Below, one piece after another: positions 51,431-60,141 of a stretch of DNA of 64,000 nucleotides (position 1 is the first letter of the stretch; every line of letters begins with the position of its first letter). A program made the position numbers and the translations under genes. The notes beneath the pieces are model-generated. The model searched no databases, was not told the DNA's origin, and worked only from the letters and a program-made list of their open reading frames with translations. Source of the stretch: Sphingobium psychrophilum (GTDB lineage Bacteria > Pseudomonadota > Alphaproteobacteria > Sphingomonadales > Sphingomonadaceae); contig NZ_JABBFV010000022.1 of assembly GCF_012927105.1 (NCBI RefSeq), positions 1 through 64,000 of the forward strand. Reading direction: 5' to 3'.

Positions 51431-53310
51431 CGCATGACGCTCCATGGTTTGCTCAGCAAGACGGCGCAATTGATGATGCCGACCAATGAGTATGTCTGGG
51501 GATAATTGCCCCATAATTCCCCGGTTGCGGGGTCGATATCCTCGGACAGCAGGCCCGCGGCGGTGCGGCGGGATAGCATTTCCTCGAACAAGGCGCGCGC
51601 CTCTTCGGTCCGGCCGGTGCGATGCAGCGCTTCGATCAGCCAGAATGTGCAGACGTTGAACGCCGTCACCGGCTCGCCGAAATCATCGGGCGCGCTGTAG
51701 CGCAGCATGTCGTTGCCACGCCGCAGGTCGGCTTCCAGCGCCGCCAGCGTGCCGATGAACATTGGATCGTCTGCCGTCAGGAAGCGCAGGTCGAGTAGTT
51801 GCAGGAGCGACGCATCGCGTGAATCATCCTCGAAATTGGCGGAGATCGCCTTGCTGTCGGAGCGCCATGCGGCATCCAAAATGCGCGCCTTCATCGTGTC
51901 CGCACGGTTTTGCCAATGGGCTGACCGTAATGGCAGGTCTAACGCGGTGGCGGCATGGGCCAGGCGATCGCACGCCGCCCAGCACATCACCGCGCTATAG
52001 CTATGCACATGGGCGCGGGTACGGAGCTCCCACAGGCCCGCGTCCGGCTGGTCATAGACGGCCCAGGCGCGTTCACCCACGACCTCCAGCGCCTCGAAAT
52101 CGGCGTGGCCGGCCATGCGCAGCAGACGTTGGTCGATGAAACCCTGCACGGATGACAGCACGATCTGGCCATAGGCGTCATGTTGGATCTGTTCATAGGC
52201 GGCGTTGCCCACGCGCACCGGCCCCATGCCGCGATAGCCCGGCAGTTGCTCGGCTTCCCATTCGGTCAGCGTCGCATTACCACGGACATCATAAAGCGGC
52301 TGGATGTGCCCGCCCTTCGCGCCATCGACGATGTTGCGCAGATAGACGAGATAGCTTTCCAGCACGTCGAGCGCGCCCAGACGGTTCAGGGCTTCGACCG
52401 TATAATAAGCGTCGCGCACCCAGCAGTAGCGATAGTCCCAGTTGCGCCCACTGTTCGCATGTTCGGGGATGGACGTAGTGAGCGCGGCGACGATCGCGCC
52501 GGTTTCCTCATGCTGGCATAGCTTGAGCGTGATGGCGGATCGGATCACGGCTTCTTGCCATTCGGCCGGGATAGCGAGGCCGCGCACCCAAAGCTGCCAT
52601 TCGTTGATGGTATCGTCCAGCATCCGCTCGATCGCCGGGCGCAGCGCATCGGAAAAGCCTTCATCCGGTCCCATGAAGAAATGCGCGTCCTGCTCCAGTC
52701 GGAACCAGCTTTCCTGCGCGATCAGGCCGATGGGGGCATTGGTCGATATCCGCATGGCCATATAGGACAGGATCATCCGGATATGGTTGGAACCGTAACT
52801 GACCGGCACTTTTTCCGCGTTCCAGGCGGTGGTCGGGCGCAACTTCACCCGGATGCGGGGGGAGCCGGCCACCGGCCGCACGATGCGGATGAACGCCACC
52901 GGGCGGTAGATACGACCCTTATGTTTATGCCGTGGGCAGAAATCGATGATCTCGATCGCATTGCCCTGCGCATCGCTCTGGCGGGTCACTAAAATAGGGG
53001 TGTTGCGGATATAATGTTGTTCGACGGCGACGCAATTTTCCAGCTCGATCGCCCAGAAACCCCCTGCCTGCGGATCATCCCATGCCTTGTCATCCAACAG
53101 GGCGGAAAAGACCGGGTCGCCATCGACGCGCGGGACGCACGCCCACACCATGCGGCCCATGCGGTCGATCAGTGCGGATGCCTGGCAATTGCCGATGGGC
53201 CACAGGTCGAGCGTGCGTGCGCTACCGGCCAGAATGGATTCGCCCGGCACGGATTGGCCAAAGGTGGATTGCTGCTGTGCTTGGATCGGTCTGCCCCTTT
53301 CGTTGCTCAC
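51427..53310 (-). CDS. Glycoside hydrolase family 15 protein (glucoamylase/trehalase-like)
   Basis: The 627-residue product has an N-terminal GH15 beta-domain and a C-terminal (alpha/alpha)6 barrel. The signature RNWDYRYCWVRDAYYTVEAL is in the middle and the second acidic region GLLSEDIDP near the end. GH15 proteins coded with otsA and otsB in alphaproteobacteria may act as trehalases or on related oligosaccharides; the activity here is not known. The start is a GTG. It lies 20 bases after otsB and overlaps otsA. Confidence 0.88.
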   Translation of the reverse strand: MSNERGRPIQAQQQSTFGQSVPGESILAGSARTLDLWPIGNCQASALIDRMGRMVWACVPRVDGDPVFSALLDDKAWDDPQAGGFWAIELENCVAVEQHYIRNTPILVTRQSDAQGNAIEIIDFCPRHKHKGRIYRPVAFIRIVRPVAGSPRIRVKLRPTTAWNAEKVPVSYGSNHIRMILSYMAMRISTNAPIGLIAQESWFRLEQDAHFFMGPDEGFSDALRPAIERMLDDTINEWQLWVRGLAIPAEWQEAVIRSAITLKLCQHEETGAIVAALTTSIPEHANSGRNWDYRYCWVRDAYYTVEALNRLGALDVLESYLVYLRNIVDGAKGGHIQPLYDVRGNATLTEWEAEQLPGYRGMGPVRVGNAAYEQIQHDAYGQIVLSSVQGFIDQRLLRMAGHADFEALEVVGERAWAVYDQPDAGLWELRTRAHVHSYSAVMCWAACDRLAHAATALDLPLRSAHWQNRADTMKARILDAAWRSDSKAISANFEDDSRDASLLQLLDLRFLTADDPMFIGTLAALEADLRRGNDMLRYSAPDDFGEPVTAFNVCTFWLIEALHRTGRTEEARALFEEMLSRRTAAGLLSEDIDPATGELWGNYPQTYSLVGIINCAVLLSKPWSVMR

Positions 53311-53330
53311 GACAAGGGACGCCGAAAATT

Positions 53331-54188
53331 CTATCCGGCGACCCCCTCCGCCAGATAATGCCTGACGGCGGCAACCTGTTCCAAACAGAATGCGGCCAAT
53401 GTCGGTCGCGGCGCCCCGACCAATATGCCCGCGCCGCCCAGTTCGGCGGCGGCGGCAAAGCCTTCCTCGTCGGTCACGTCGTCACCGATGAACACTGGCA
53501 CGCCCCCCGCCATCGGCGCAGTCTGCATCAGGGCAAGGAGGGCGCTGCCCTTGTCCGCGCCGCCGGGGCGCAATTCATACAGCATCTTGCCGCGCTGGAG
53601 CGCCAGGCCATGCGCATCCGCCAGAGCCTTCGCCAATTGGCCCGCCTCCTCGTCCCATATCGGCGCGCCGCGGAAATGCAGCCCCACGCTGATGGACTTG
53701 CGCTCGACCAGCAGGCCAGGCTTGCCCTCGACAAAGGCGTTGAAGGCGGCCTCCACCGCATCGATCGCGGGCAGGCGGGGCGGGGCGTCCACAGCCGCAC
53801 CGGGCCGGGCGAACTCCAGGCCATGCGTGCCGGACAGCAGGAAGTCGCCAAAACCCAACTCGCGCAGGGTCGCGATCGATCGGCCGCTGACGATCGCCAG
53901 CCGCCCACCCAGTTGATCGCGCAGCCGGGCCAGCAGCAAGAGCAGGTCGTCGTCCACATCCACCGCGTCGGGCGTTTCGGCCAGCGGTGCCAGCGTTCCG
54001 TCGAAATCGAGGAACAGTGCCGCGCCGTTCAGCAACGCCGTTGGGGGAGGGGGAAGGGCGGGAAGGGGAGCAAATGCGGATTCGGACACGGGCGCAAAGT
54101 GGCGTTCCCGCCCGAAACCGCAACCCCCGATTTGCCGCCGCCGGTCGATTTTGCCGGCGGCTGGCTCAGTGACGGCATCGGCGCTCAT
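53331..54188 (-). CDS. otsB: Trehalose-6-phosphate phosphatase
   Basis: The 285-residue product is a HAD-family phosphatase. The nucleophile motif is LFLDFDGTLAPL, followed by AIVSGRSIATL, LSGTHGLEFARPG, KGSALLALM and the metal-binding FIGDDVTDEEGF. The first ~33 residues do not resemble the family; the GTG at 54089 (VSESAFAPLPAL) is a plausible alternative start. It is the first enzyme gene of the ots operon. Confidence 0.9.
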   Translation of the reverse strand: MSADAVTEPAAGKIDRRRQIGGCGFGRERHFAPVSESAFAPLPALPPPPTALLNGAALFLDFDGTLAPLAETPDAVDVDDDLLLLLARLRDQLGGRLAIVSGRSIATLRELGFGDFLLSGTHGLEFARPGAAVDAPPRLPAIDAVEAAFNAFVEGKPGLLVERKSISVGLHFRGAPIWDEEAGQLAKALADAHGLALQRGKMLYELRPGGADKGSALLALMQTAPMAGGVPVFIGDDVTDEEGFAAAAELGGAGILVGAPRPTLAAFCLEQVAAVRHYLAEGVAG

Positions 54189-54327
54189 GGATCGCCCAGG
54201 GTGCGGACCAATGGATCATGTGCAGAACGCGGAACGCCTGCATGATCCTAGCCAGCAACCGGTCGATGCCGCTGTTGATCTGCGCGCGGCCGTCATGCCG
54301 CAACCGGTCGTCATATTCGTCACGCAT
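54166..54327 (-). CDS. Small hypothetical protein upstream of otsB
   Basis: The 53-residue frame begins at an ATG preceded by ggaaagga at good spacing and reads MRDEYDDRLRHDGRAQINSG with IDRLLARIMQAFRVLHMIHW after it. It overlaps the long form of otsB by 23 bases and leads the trehalose operon. Function unknown. The strong ribosome-binding site is the main evidence. Confidence 0.45.
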   Translation of the reverse strand: MRDEYDDRLRHDGRAQINSGIDRLLARIMQAFRVLHMIHWSAPWAIHERRCRH

Positions 54328-54433
54328 GATGCGGTCCTTTCCCTGAAGCGGGAGGCGGATCGGAAAGACCGTCCGCACCGTTGCCTCTGCCCGATTGCCG
54401 CTACGGTCGCCAACAAAAGGCTGGACGTCTTAG

Positions 54434-54448
54434 ATAAGCTCAGCTTAT
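54434..54448. promoter_or_regulatory. LysR-type T-N11-A palindrome
   Basis: ataagctcagcttat has 6-bp perfect arms around tca and contains T-N11-A (T at 54435, A at 54447), the LysR recognition pattern. It lies 10 bases before the lysR start and about 105 bases upstream of the divergent small ORF leading otsB. Confidence 0.5.
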
Positions 54449-54458
54449 TGATAAGGCT

Positions 54459-55379
54459 ATGTCGATCCTGCCGCCCCTGTCCGCCATCCGCGTGTTCGAG
54501 GCGGCGGCCCGCCGCGAAAATTTCACCGCCGCCGCGCTGGAATTGGGGATGACCCAGGCCGCTGTCAGTTATCAGGTGAAGCTGTTGGAGGAGCGACTGG
54601 GCCTCAGCCTGTTCCAGCGCATCGGGCGAAAGGTCGTACTGACCGACAAGGGGCGCGACATCGCGCCCGTCCTGACCCGCGCCTTCGATCAGATGCGCCA
54701 GGGCTTCGCCGCTCTGACACAGGATCATTCGGCCGTGCTGACGATCAGTTGCACCAACAGCTTCGCGCACCTTTGGCTCGCGCCCAAGATCGGCGCCTTC
54801 CAGATGCGCCATCCGCAATTGGCCGTGCGCATACAGGCGGAGGACGGCGTAGTCGATCTCGCGCGCGACGGCGTGGACCTGGCGATCCGTGGCGGGAAGG
54901 GACAATGGCCGGGGCTGGAGGCGACATTGCTGACCCACAACCGCCTCGTGCCGATGTGCAGCCCGGCCTGGCTGGACCGGCACGGTCCCATCGCCGGTGC
55001 GGAGGCCCTCCATGCCCTGCCACGCCTGTCGCCCGACGACATGTGGTGGCATGAATGGTTCGCCGCGATGGCGGTGGAGGCCGATCCCGCCGATGGCCCG
55101 CCTGGCATTGCGCTCGACAGCCAGGTCATGGAGGGCCGCGCCGCGATCGGCGGACAGGGCGTCGCCATCCTCAACCATTTCCTGTGGAAGATGGAGATCG
55201 AATCCGGCCTGCTGGTCGAAGCGGTGCCCTCCTATGTCCGCGAAATCGCCAGCTATTGGGTGGTCTATCCGCCCCATGCCCGCAACACGCCCAAGGTGAA
55301 GGCCTTTCGCGACTGGATCGTGGCGGCATTCGCCGCCGAGATCGCCGCAGATCCCGAAGGACGATACTTGCCGCGCTGA
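54459..55379 (+). CDS. LysR-family transcriptional regulator (GcvA-like)
   Basis: The 306-residue product has a LysR winged helix (LPPLSAIRVFEAAARRENFTAAALELGMTQAAVSYQV in two blocks, KLLEERLGLSLFQR) and a GcvA/GcdR-like effector domain. It is divergent from the trehalose operon and has a T-N11-A palindrome just upstream. It may regulate itself and that operon; this is inferred from position. Confidence 0.88.
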   Translation: MSILPPLSAIRVFEAAARRENFTAAALELGMTQAAVSYQVKLLEERLGLSLFQRIGRKVVLTDKGRDIAPVLTRAFDQMRQGFAALTQDHSAVLTISCTNSFAHLWLAPKIGAFQMRHPQLAVRIQAEDGVVDLARDGVDLAIRGGKGQWPGLEATLLTHNRLVPMCSPAWLDRHGPIAGAEALHALPRLSPDDMWWHEWFAAMAVEADPADGPPGIALDSQVMEGRAAIGGQGVAILNHFLWKMEIESGLLVEAVPSYVREIASYWVVYPPHARNTPKVKAFRDWIVAAFAAEIAADPEGRYLPR

Positions 55380-55383
55380 TGCG

Positions 55384-55407
55384 TCATGCGTATATTTGTA
55401 CGCATGA
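55384..55407. promoter_or_regulatory. Operator-like inverted repeat of the ccdAB-type pair
   Basis: tcatgcgta (55384-55392) and tacgcatga (55399-55407) are perfect 9-bp arms with a 6-base spacer, 18 bases before the antitoxin start. CcdA-type antitoxins repress their own operon by binding such sites. Confidence 0.6.
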
Positions 55408-55425
55408 TGGATGCAGGAGTTTGTG

Positions 55426-55668
55426 ATGACCAGGCATAAGCGGATCGCTACGCGCAAGGCGACGAATCTGTCGTTGGATGTTGATTTGGTGGCCGATGCG
55501 AAAGAATTGGGCATCAACCTGTCCCGTGCGTGCGAAGAGGCATTGCGCAGCGAAATTGCGGCAGAGCGCGGGCGGCGCTGGAAAGAAGACAATGCCGCCG
55601 GCATCGCTGCCTCCAACGCCTATGTTGAAAAACATGGATTGCCGCTTGAAAAATACCGGCAATTCTAA
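55426..55668 (+). CDS. ccdA: CcdA-family antitoxin
   Basis: The 80-residue product shows an N-terminal ribbon-helix-helix (RKATNLSLDVDLVADAKELGINLSRACEEALR in successive parts) and a flexible C-terminal tail (RRWKEDNAAGIAASNAYVEKHG, LEKYRQF) that neutralises the toxin. aggag stands 8 bases before the ATG at 55426. Its stop overlaps the toxin start by one base. Confidence 0.9.
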   Translation: MTRHKRIATRKATNLSLDVDLVADAKELGINLSRACEEALRSEIAAERGRRWKEDNAAGIAASNAYVEKHGLPLEKYRQF

Positions 55669-55964
55669 TGGCGCGTTTCTGCGTGCATCGCCTGCCTGAT
55701 GGCGCTTATGTTCTGGATTGCCAATCTGATTTGCTGGACCATCTGACGACCCGTTTCGCGGTGCCCTTGGTCCCGCTCGATGATGTCGGAACGCCGATGG
55801 CACGCCTCAATCCGCAATTCGATGTCGATGGGCGGCGATTGGTCATGATGACGCAATTTTCCGGCGCGGTGCCTGCGCGGTCACTCGGCAATATTGTCCT
55901 GTCTCTTCGGGATCAGGATTATGACATTTCCAAGGCCCTCGACATGCTTCTGACCGGCTTCTGA
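55668..55964 (+). CDS. ccdB: CcdB-family toxin
   Basis: The 98-residue product matches CcdB, which traps gyrase (GyrA) on DNA. Seen are FCVHRLPDGAYVLDCQSDLLDHL, RFAVPLVPLDD, LNPQFDVDGRRLVMMTQF and the C-terminal ISKALDMLLTGF; the last residues of F-plasmid CcdB (ending GRI) bind GyrA and here are TGF. Length is normal. It is followed 45 bases later by parC. (Motifs quoted in parts.). Confidence 0.88.
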   Translation: MARFCVHRLPDGAYVLDCQSDLLDHLTTRFAVPLVPLDDVGTPMARLNPQFDVDGRRLVMMTQFSGAVPARSLGNIVLSLRDQDYDISKALDMLLTGF

Positions 55965-56009
55965 CCAAATCCGTTTCCGTTTCGTGCCCGTCCTGCTATC
56001 CGACCTGCG

Positions 56010-58298
56010 ATGACCGATTTTAGCGACCCGTTCGACGCCATCAGGGACCACCCTTTCGACGAAGCGCTCTCGCAACGCTACCTCGTCTACGCGCTGTCCA
56101 CCATCACCGCCCGCTCGCTGCCCGACCTGCGCGATGGGCTGAAACCGGTGCATCGCCGCCTGCTCTGGGCGATGCGCCTGCTCAAGATGGAGCCGGGCGG
56201 CGCATCCCCGGACGTGCTGGTCGCCAACCCTGCGCGCAACACCACCAGTTACAAGAAGTGCGCCCGCGTCGTGGGCGACGTCATCGGCAAATATCACCCC
56301 CATGGCGACCAGTCGGTCTACGACGCCATGGTGCGACTGGCGCAGGAATTTTCGCTGCGCACGCCGCTGGTCGACGGGCAAGGCAATTTCGGCAATATCG
56401 ACGGCGATAACGCGGCGGCCATGCGGTACACCGAAGCGCGCCTGACCCAGGCCGCTGCCGATCTGATGGCGGGCCTTGACGAAGGCACGGTCGATTATCG
56501 CCCCACCTATAATGGCGAGGATGAGGAGCCGGAGGTTTTTCCCGGCCTGTTCCCCAATCTGCTCGCCAATGGCGCCACCGGCATCGCGGTCGGCATGGCA
56601 ACCAGCATCCCGCCGCACAATGTCACCGAACTGATCGACGCGGCGGGCCTGCTGATCGACGATCCCGACACCGATCATGCCGCCTTGATGCAAGTGGTGA
56701 AGGGGCCGGACTTCCCCACTGGCGGCGTGCTGGTGGACAATGCCGCGATCATCTCCGAAGCCTATGTCACCGGACGCGGTGCATTCCGCACGCGGGCGCG
56801 CTGGCATAAGGAAGAGGGCGGGCGCGGCACCTGGATCGCGGTCGTGACCGAAATTCCCTATCAGGTGCAGAAGTCGAAGCTGATCGAGCAGATCGCAGCG
56901 CTCATCAACGACCGCAAGCTGCCCATCCTGGCCGACGTGCGCGACGAGAGCGACACCGAAATCCGCATCGTCATCGAACCGCGGGCACGTACCGTCGATC
57001 CGCAGATGCTCATGGACAGCCTGTTCCGGTTGACCGATCTGGAAAACCGTTTCCCGCTGAACCTCAACGTCCTCGACGCCAGCCGCACCCCGCGCGTGCT
57101 GGGCCTGCGACCGTTGCTGATCGAATGGCTCAAGCACCAGATCGACGTGCTGGTCCGCCGTGCCCAGCATCGGCTGGAAAAGATCGCCGGCCGGCTGGAA
57201 CTGCTCGACGGCTATATCATCGCCTATCTCAACCTCGACCGGGTGATCGAAATCATCCGCACCGAGGATGAACCAAAGACGGTGATGATGGACGAATTTG
57301 CCCTTAACGACCGCCAGGTCGAGGCCATCCTCAACATGCGGCTGCGCTCGCTGCGCAAGCTGGAGGAGATGGAATTGCGGCGCGAACATGCCGAACTGGT
57401 CAAGGAAAAGGAGGAACTGGAGAAGCTGGTCGAAAGCCCGGCTCGCCAACGCACCCGCCTGAAGCGTGACCTTGCGGCGCTGCGCAAGCGCTATGGCCCG
57501 GAAACCAACCTTGGCCGCCGCCGCACCCTGGTCGAAGAAGCAGCGCTGGCGCGTGAAATCCCGTTGGAAGCGATGATCGAGCGCGAACCCATCACCGTGA
57601 TCCTGTCCGAACGCGGCTGGATCAGGGCGATGAGCGGTCATCGCGATCTTGCCGCGGCCGACACGCTGAAATTCAAGGAAGGCGACGGCCCGCATTATGC
57701 GTTCCACGCCCACACTACCGACAAGCTGCTGCTGGCGACCTCGACCGGGCGCATCTACACGCTGGCGTCGGACAAATTGCCGGGCGGTCGCGGTTTTGGC
57801 GATCCGGTGCGTTCGCTGGTCGATATGGATAATGAAGGCGCGATCGTCGCCTTCATGCCGGCGCGCGCTGGTACGGACCTGCTTCTGGCCTCATCCGATG
57901 GCCGGGGTTTCGTCGCCGCCACGGCCGAGCTGATCGCCGAAACCCGCAAGGGCAAGCAGGTGGTCAACGTCCGCGCCGGTGCGAAGCTGAGCATCATCCG
58001 CCCGATCCCGGCAGAGGCGGACAGCATCGCCATAATCGGCGAGAACCGCAAACTGCTCGTCTTCCCCCTGACGGAAATGCCGAAAATGACGCGCGGGCAG
58101 GGCGTGCAGATGCAACGCTATCGCGACGGCGGCCTGTCCGACGCGATCGCTTTCCGCCTGTCCGACGGGCTTAGCTGGACCATGGGCGGCGAGTCGGGGC
58201 GCACCCGGACGGAAAGCGACATGTTGCCGTGGAAGGTCGCGCGCGGCGCGGCCGGGCGTATGCCGCCGACGGGTTTTCCGCGCGATAATCGCTTCTGA
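56010..58298 (+). CDS. parC: DNA topoisomerase IV subunit A
   Basis: The 762-residue product is the DNA-cutting subunit of topoisomerase IV. The start [29 protein letters not shown] is typical (seen in two blocks). The quinolone region reads [19 protein letters not shown] at about 94-112, with Gln where E. coli ParC has Ser80, a variation common in alphaproteobacteria. The catalytic Tyr140 lies in [12 protein letters not shown]. The C-terminal part has the beta-pinwheel repeats ([23 protein letters not shown]). parE is at 33-35 kb. Confidence 0.95.
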   Translation: MTDFSDPFDAIRDHPFDEALSQRYLVYALSTITARSLPDLRDGLKPVHRRLLWAMRLLKMEPGGASPDVLVANPARNTTSYKKCARVVGDVIGKYHPHGDQSVYDAMVRLAQEFSLRTPLVDGQGNFGNIDGDNAAAMRYTEARLTQAAADLMAGLDEGTVDYRPTYNGEDEEPEVFPGLFPNLLANGATGIAVGMATSIPPHNVTELIDAAGLLIDDPDTDHAALMQVVKGPDFPTGGVLVDNAAIISEAYVTGRGAFRTRARWHKEEGGRGTWIAVVTEIPYQVQKSKLIEQIAALINDRKLPILADVRDESDTEIRIVIEPRARTVDPQMLMDSLFRLTDLENRFPLNLNVLDASRTPRVLGLRPLLIEWLKHQIDVLVRRAQHRLEKIAGRLELLDGYIIAYLNLDRVIEIIRTEDEPKTVMMDEFALNDRQVEAILNMRLRSLRKLEEMELRREHAELVKEKEELEKLVESPARQRTRLKRDLAALRKRYGPETNLGRRRTLVEEAALAREIPLEAMIEREPITVILSERGWIRAMSGHRDLAAADTLKFKEGDGPHYAFHAHTTDKLLLATSTGRIYTLASDKLPGGRGFGDPVRSLVDMDNEGAIVAFMPARAGTDLLLASSDGRGFVAATAELIAETRKGKQVVNVRAGAKLSIIRPIPAEADSIAIIGENRKLLVFPLTEMPKMTRGQGVQMQRYRDGGLSDAIAFRLSDGLSWTMGGESGRTRTESDMLPWKVARGAAGRMPPTGFPRDNRF

Positions 58299-58386
58299 TT
58301 TCAGGCATTTCGCCTTTAGTCTAACTTCCGTCCATTCGGTCGTCAGTGTTTCCCGAAAATTTACTCCTTCTCGATACAGCGGGGGT

Positions 58387-60141
58387 ATGGAATCGACGTC
58401 GGTGCGCAATTTGCCGGTCAAAAAGGCCAGCGCCACCCCCTTGCAGGGGGGGGATGACGCACATCTGGCGTCGGGCATCAACATGCCAGACTGGCTATCG
58501 GCCCTACCGCAGCTTGCAGCCATATTCTCATACGAAAACAATGAAATAACGCTGGTTGGCGGGAATGCGCGCTTCGCCGCCGCCTTTCAGGCACAATCCG
58601 AACGGACCGACGCCGCCGCAAAGATGGCGGCGGCCTGGCGTGACCGTGTTCTCAGCTTCATCCGGTCCGGACGCGATTCGGACAGTTTCGAATTGCGCCG
58701 CGACGGCAAGCTGGGGCCGGAATATTTCATGTGCACCATCGGCCGCCTGCCAGCGGTCGACGGGCGTCCGGAACATTATCTGTTCACCGCCACCGACCGC
58801 ACCGGCGAGCGGACGATCGAAAAGAATCTCCGTCGGGAACTGCTGTCGGACGGCCTGACTGCGCTGCCCAATCGCACAGGTTTTGGCGAAGAGATTGACG
58901 ATCGTCTCGCTAATTTCGCATGGCCGGACAAGGCCCAGTTCGGCATCATCGCGATTGATCTTAGCCGTTTCAGCCGGGTCAATGAATCGCTCGGCCCAAT
59001 GGCGGGCGACGAATTGTTGATCACCGTCGCCAAGCGCCTGAAATCCAGCTTGCGCCAGGGCGATGTGCTGGCCCGTATCGGCGGCAATGATTTCGCTATT
59101 TTCGCTCGTCTTAACAATGGTTTGTCTGACGCTCTTCATATCGTTCAGCGGATCAAGGAGGCGCTTAGCTCGCCGATCCGATTGAGCGATCTGCAAATCC
59201 GCGTCGATTGCGCGATCGGCTGCGCCCTCTCGCTCAACCTGGACGATGATCCCGATGACGTCGTGCGCAAGGCGCAGGCCGCGGTGAAGATCGCCAAGCG
59301 CAGCGGCAAGGTGGAAATCTACCGCAATGGCGTACTCAAGGAAGCGCAGCGGCGCTTTTCGATCGAAAGCCGTCTGCGGGAGGCATTGGCCCAGGGCGGG
59401 CTGACGCTCGCTTACCAGCCGCTCATCCATCTCCAGACTGGCGAAATCACCGGCTTCGAAGCGTTGGCCCGCTGGAATGACGAGGAATTGGGCCATGTTC
59501 CCCCGGTGGAGTTCATCGCCGTGGCGGAGGAAAGCGGACTCATCACGCCGCTGGGCCGCTGGGCGGCCTATGAGGCGGCTCAGGCTCTGTCGCGCTGGGA
59601 TGCAAAATTCGGCCAGCCGCTGCCCGTAGGCGTTAACGTCAACCTCTCACCGATCCAGATGGCGCGCGACGATGTCGCCTCGATGTTCGAGGAAGCCTTG
59701 CGCTATGCCGGGATCAGCGGCCATCGGCTGACGGCGGAACTCACCGAAAGCGCGATCATCGCGGACCCCGACAAGGCGCGAAAGCTGCTCGTCGCGCTCA
59801 AGGGATTGCAGATGCCGATCGCGATGGACGATTTCGGCACCGGCTTCTCCAACCTCGCGAGCCTGCACAGCCTGCCGATCGACATATTGAAGATCGACCG
59901 CAGCTTCGTGTCCACGATGCTGGAGGATCATGACAAGGCGGTGATCGTCCGAACGATCCTGTCACTCGCGGAATCACTCAATCTCAAGGTTACGGCCGAA
60001 GGGATCGAGACGCAGGCGCTTGCTCTTGCTTTGCAGCAGATGGGCTGTTGGCAGGGGCAGGGCTATCATTTCGCCAAGCCGATGCCCGAAGCGGAAGCCT
60101 TCGACTATTGGCGCGCGCGCTGGAATTTCGAGACGATCTGA
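58387..60141 (+). CDS. EAL-domain protein with a degenerate GGDEF domain
   Basis: The 584-residue product has an N-terminal PAS-like region (about 35-140), a GGDEF domain whose active site reads GGNDF (in RIGGNDFAIF), and a complete EAL domain with FEALARW, NVNLSPIQ, ELTESAI, MDDFGTGFSNLA, KIDRSFV and AEGIE. It is therefore probably a cyclic-di-GMP phosphodiesterase, while the GGDEF half is more likely regulatory than catalytic. No membrane segment is seen, so it is likely cytoplasmic. The ATG follows gcgggggt. Confidence 0.9.
   Translation: MESTSVRNLPVKKASATPLQGGDDAHLASGINMPDWLSALPQLAAIFSYENNEITLVGGNARFAAAFQAQSERTDAAAKMAAAWRDRVLSFIRSGRDSDSFELRRDGKLGPEYFMCTIGRLPAVDGRPEHYLFTATDRTGERTIEKNLRRELLSDGLTALPNRTGFGEEIDDRLANFAWPDKAQFGIIAIDLSRFSRVNESLGPMAGDELLITVAKRLKSSLRQGDVLARIGGNDFAIFARLNNGLSDALHIVQRIKEALSSPIRLSDLQIRVDCAIGCALSLNLDDDPDDVVRKAQAAVKIAKRSGKVEIYRNGVLKEAQRRFSIESRLREALAQGGLTLAYQPLIHLQTGEITGFEALARWNDEELGHVPPVEFIAVAEESGLITPLGRWAAYEAAQALSRWDAKFGQPLPVGVNVNLSPIQMARDDVASMFEEALRYAGISGHRLTAELTESAIIADPDKARKLLVALKGLQMPIAMDDFGTGFSNLASLHSLPIDILKIDRSFVSTMLEDHDKAVIVRTILSLAESLNLKVTAEGIETQALALALQQMGCWQGQGYHFAKPMPEAEAFDYWRARWNFETI

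Noticed and set aside
55881-57713. 610-residue open frame antisense to parC
   Set aside because: The parC frame carries all topoisomerase motifs; long antisense frames are common in GC-rich DNA and this one has no recognisable domain.
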